From contig CAZAQS010000100.1 in assembly GCA_964486825.1 (NCBI GenBank), positions 1 to 16,122 on the forward strand: DNA of 16,122 nt. The letters run 5' to 3'. This DNA comes from CAZAQS01 sp964486825 (GTDB lineage Bacteria; Chloroflexota; Anaerolineae; Anaerolineales; UBA4823). Both the position numbers and the translations under genes were made by a program. Below, piece after piece: positions 14,614 through 16,122 of the stretch (positions within the stretch are counted from its first letter, which is position 1; each line of letters opens with the position of its first letter). The notes beneath the pieces are model-generated. The model was not told where the DNA came from, made no database searches, and saw only the letters and a program-made list of their open reading frames with translations.

Positions 14614-15633
14614 ATGGAAGGTCCTCAGGCAACCTGGGTGAGTGACCGGGCCGGTGAGCTGCACGCCGGCCTGCCGTCGCAGATTTTGGCCAATATGTAC
14701 GCGCGCATGCTCTTGATCCGGCGCTTCGATGAGCAGGCCCGCGAGCTGTTCAAGCGCGACTTGATCCGTGGTACCACCCACACCTATACCGGCCAGGAGG
14801 CGGTGGCAGTCGGCGCCTGTACCGCTCTCGAGCGGGAAGACTATATCACCAGCACCCACCGCGGCCACGGTCATTGCCTCGCCAAGGGCGGCGATCCAAA
14901 GGCCATGCTGGCTGAGCTGCTCGGCCGCTCGACCGGCTACTGCAAGGGCAAGGGCGGGTCGATGCACATCGCCGATATCGACCTGGGCATCCTGGGCGCC
15001 AACGGCATCGTCGGTGGGGGCATCGGCATTGCTACCGGTGCGGCCCTCACCTGCCAGTACCTCCATACGAACCGGGTGGCGCTTACTTTTTTTGGAGATG
15101 GGGCCATCAACCAGGGAGTATTTTACGAGGTCGCCAACATGGCTTCCCTTTGGAATCTGCCGGTCATCTACCTGTGCGAGGAGAACCAGTACGCCCAGTT
15201 CTCCGCCGCCCGGGACACGCTCCCTGTCACAGATCTTTCCGTCCGCGCCGCCAGCTTCGGTATGCCCGGCCTGGTGGTGGACGGTAACGATGTCCTGGCT
15301 GTCTACGGTGTGGTCAGAGACCTGGTCGGCCGCGCCCGCCGCGGGGATGGCCCGGCCTTATTGGTGGCTAAAACCTATCGCCTGGAGGGCCATACCGTTG
15401 GCGACCCGCTGACCTACCGCCCGAAAGGTGAATCCGGCCAGTGGTGGCAGAAAGACCCCATCCCCCGCTTCAAAGCTTACCTCCTCGACAACCAGCTTCT
15501 CACCCCGGGCGAGCTCGATTCCCTCGAATCATCCGCCGACGCTGTCATCGCCGAGGCAGTCGACTTTGCCTTGAATAGCCCCCATCCCAGGCTGGAAGAG
15601 CTGTGGAAAGATGTCTACGTGGAGGCGCCATGA
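14614..15633 (+). CDS. TPP-dependent 2-oxoacid/acetoin dehydrogenase E1, alpha subunit
   Basis: The 339-residue product is a PdhA/AcoA-type E1 alpha subunit. Motifs in order: MYARMLLIRRFDEQ (28-41), THRGHGH (81-87), KGKGGSMHI (111-119), the TPP/Mg2+ motif GDGAINQG (161-168) with NMASLWNLPV (175-184) and the N191 of EENQYA, and YRLEGHTVGDP (255-265), equivalent to the mobile loop 'YRxxGHSxxDP' of pyruvate dehydrogenase E1. It decarboxylates a 2-oxoacid (or cleaves acetoin) and hands the acyl group to an E2 lipoyl enzyme together with the beta subunit. It follows the LacI gene with no gap and overlaps the beta subunit by an ATGA. Length and the short N-terminus fit pyruvate or acetoin dehydrogenase rather than the branched-chain form, but the substrate is not proven. 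Confidence 0.92.
   Translation: MEGPQATWVSDRAGELHAGLPSQILANMYARMLLIRRFDEQARELFKRDLIRGTTHTYTGQEAVAVGACTALEREDYITSTHRGHGHCLAKGGDPKAMLAELLGRSTGYCKGKGGSMHIADIDLGILGANGIVGGGIGIATGAALTCQYLHTNRVALTFFGDGAINQGVFYEVANMASLWNLPVIYLCEENQYAQFSAARDTLPVTDLSVRAASFGMPGLVVDGNDVLAVYGVVRDLVGRARRGDGPALLVAKTYRLEGHTVGDPLTYRPKGESGQWWQKDPIPRFKAYLLDNQLLTPGELDSLESSADAVIAEAVDFALNSPHPRLEELWKDVYVEAP
15621..15625 (+). promoter_or_regulatory. Ribosome binding site of E1 beta
   Basis: GGAGG within the end of E1 alpha, 4 bases before the ATG at 15630. Confidence 0.65.
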
Positions 15634-16122
15634 CCCGCCAGATCACCTACCGTGAAGCCTTGAATGAAGCTTTGCACGAGGAAATGGCGCGCGATGAGCG
15701 GGTTTTTATCCTTGGAGAAGACGTTGGTAAATACGGCGGCCCCTTCCAGGTCACGCGCGGCCTGTACGATCGTTTCGGCCAGGCCCGGGTCAAGGACACG
15801 CCCATTTCGGAGCCCGGTTTCACCAGTATCGCGGTTGGCGCAGCCATCACCGGCTTGAAGCCTGTCATCGAGATCCTGTACGTCGATTTTGCCGCCCTGG
15901 CCATGGACCAGATCGTCAACCAGGCCGCCAAGGTCCGCTATATGTTTGGCGGAAAAGCCAGTGCTTCGCTGGTCCTGCGCGCTCAGGGAGGCGCTGGGCG
16001 CGGCAACGCCGCCCAGCATTCTCAAAGCCTGGAGATGTGGTTTGTCCACACCCCCGGCCTGTACGTCATCCAGCCTTCCACCCCTTACGACGCCAAAGGC
16101 TTGTTGAAGGCCGCCATCCGGG
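15630..16122 (+). CDS. TPP-dependent 2-oxoacid/acetoin dehydrogenase E1, beta subunit (5' part)
   Basis: The frame is open from ATG 15630 to the window edge, giving 164 residues of an expected roughly 325. It starts MTRQITYREALNEALHEEMA and contains VFILGEDVGKYGG (25-37), DTPISEPGFTSIAVGAA (56-72) with the TPP-activating Glu at 61, and MDQIVNQAAKVRYMFGG (92-108), all hallmarks of PdhB/AcoB-type beta subunits. It pairs with the alpha subunit upstream, with which it shares an ATGA overlap at 15630-15633. An E2 acyltransferase and E3 lipoamide dehydrogenase would be expected beyond the window edge. The truncation is due to the window and not to mutation. Confidence 0.93.
   Translation, partial: MTRQITYREALNEALHEEMARDERVFILGEDVGKYGGPFQVTRGLYDRFGQARVKDTPISEPGFTSIAVGAAITGLKPVIEILYVDFAALAMDQIVNQAAKVRYMFGGKASASLVLRAQGGAGRGNAAQHSQSLEMWFVHTPGLYVIQPSTPYDAKGLLKAAIR

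Overview
The window looks like bacterial DNA from a metagenome-derived genome, most likely a member of the Chloroflexota (Anaerolineae-like). This is an inference from three things: Shine-Dalgarno sites of the AGGAGG type, dense sugar-catabolic operons, and a secreted protein with the 'IYLPF' tract that often follows the signal peptide in exported Chloroflexota proteins. No rRNA, tRNA, CRISPR array or replication origin was seen.

Region 1 (1-5472, + strand) is the end of a carbohydrate uptake and breakdown operon. It holds the last codons of a MalF/UgpA-type permease, a complete MalG/UgpE-type permease, a divergent GH38-like alpha-mannosidase homologue, and a TIM-barrel glycoside hydrolase with an inserted beta-rich domain. 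The second hydrolase ends where a frameshifted remnant of an IS630-type transposase helix-turn-helix begins. A strong 18-bp hairpin closes the interval.

Region 2 (5473-8725) is a looser, more AT-rich stretch. It carries a minus-strand Kelch/galactose-oxidase-like copper radical oxidase with all expected active-site residues, an apparently frameshifted small gene, and a secreted protein with eight cysteines.

Region 3 (8726-16122) is visibly richer in GC and in C/G-ending codons. A minus-strand rhamnulose-1-phosphate aldolase-like gene (interrupted by a 100-N gap that is an assembly artefact) stands divergent to a tight plus-strand operon: SDR dehydrogenase, metallo-beta-lactamase-fold lactonase-like hydrolase, cupin, split transketolase (N and C subunits), LacI regulator, and E1 alpha and E1 beta of a 2-oxoacid/acetoin dehydrogenase complex, the last cut by the window edge. 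Start/stop overlaps of the ATGA type couple three of the gene pairs. The divergent intergenic region holds a near-consensus sigma70 promoter directly followed by a perfect 14-bp LacI-type operator, so the operon is probably controlled by its own LacI protein.

The most interesting unit is region 3: a LacI-controlled set pairing an oxidoreductase, a lactonase-like enzyme, an aldolase, a split transketolase and a TPP-dependent dehydrogenase. It reads like a catabolic route for an unidentified, possibly unusual, sugar or sugar acid; its substrate cannot be fixed from sequence alone.
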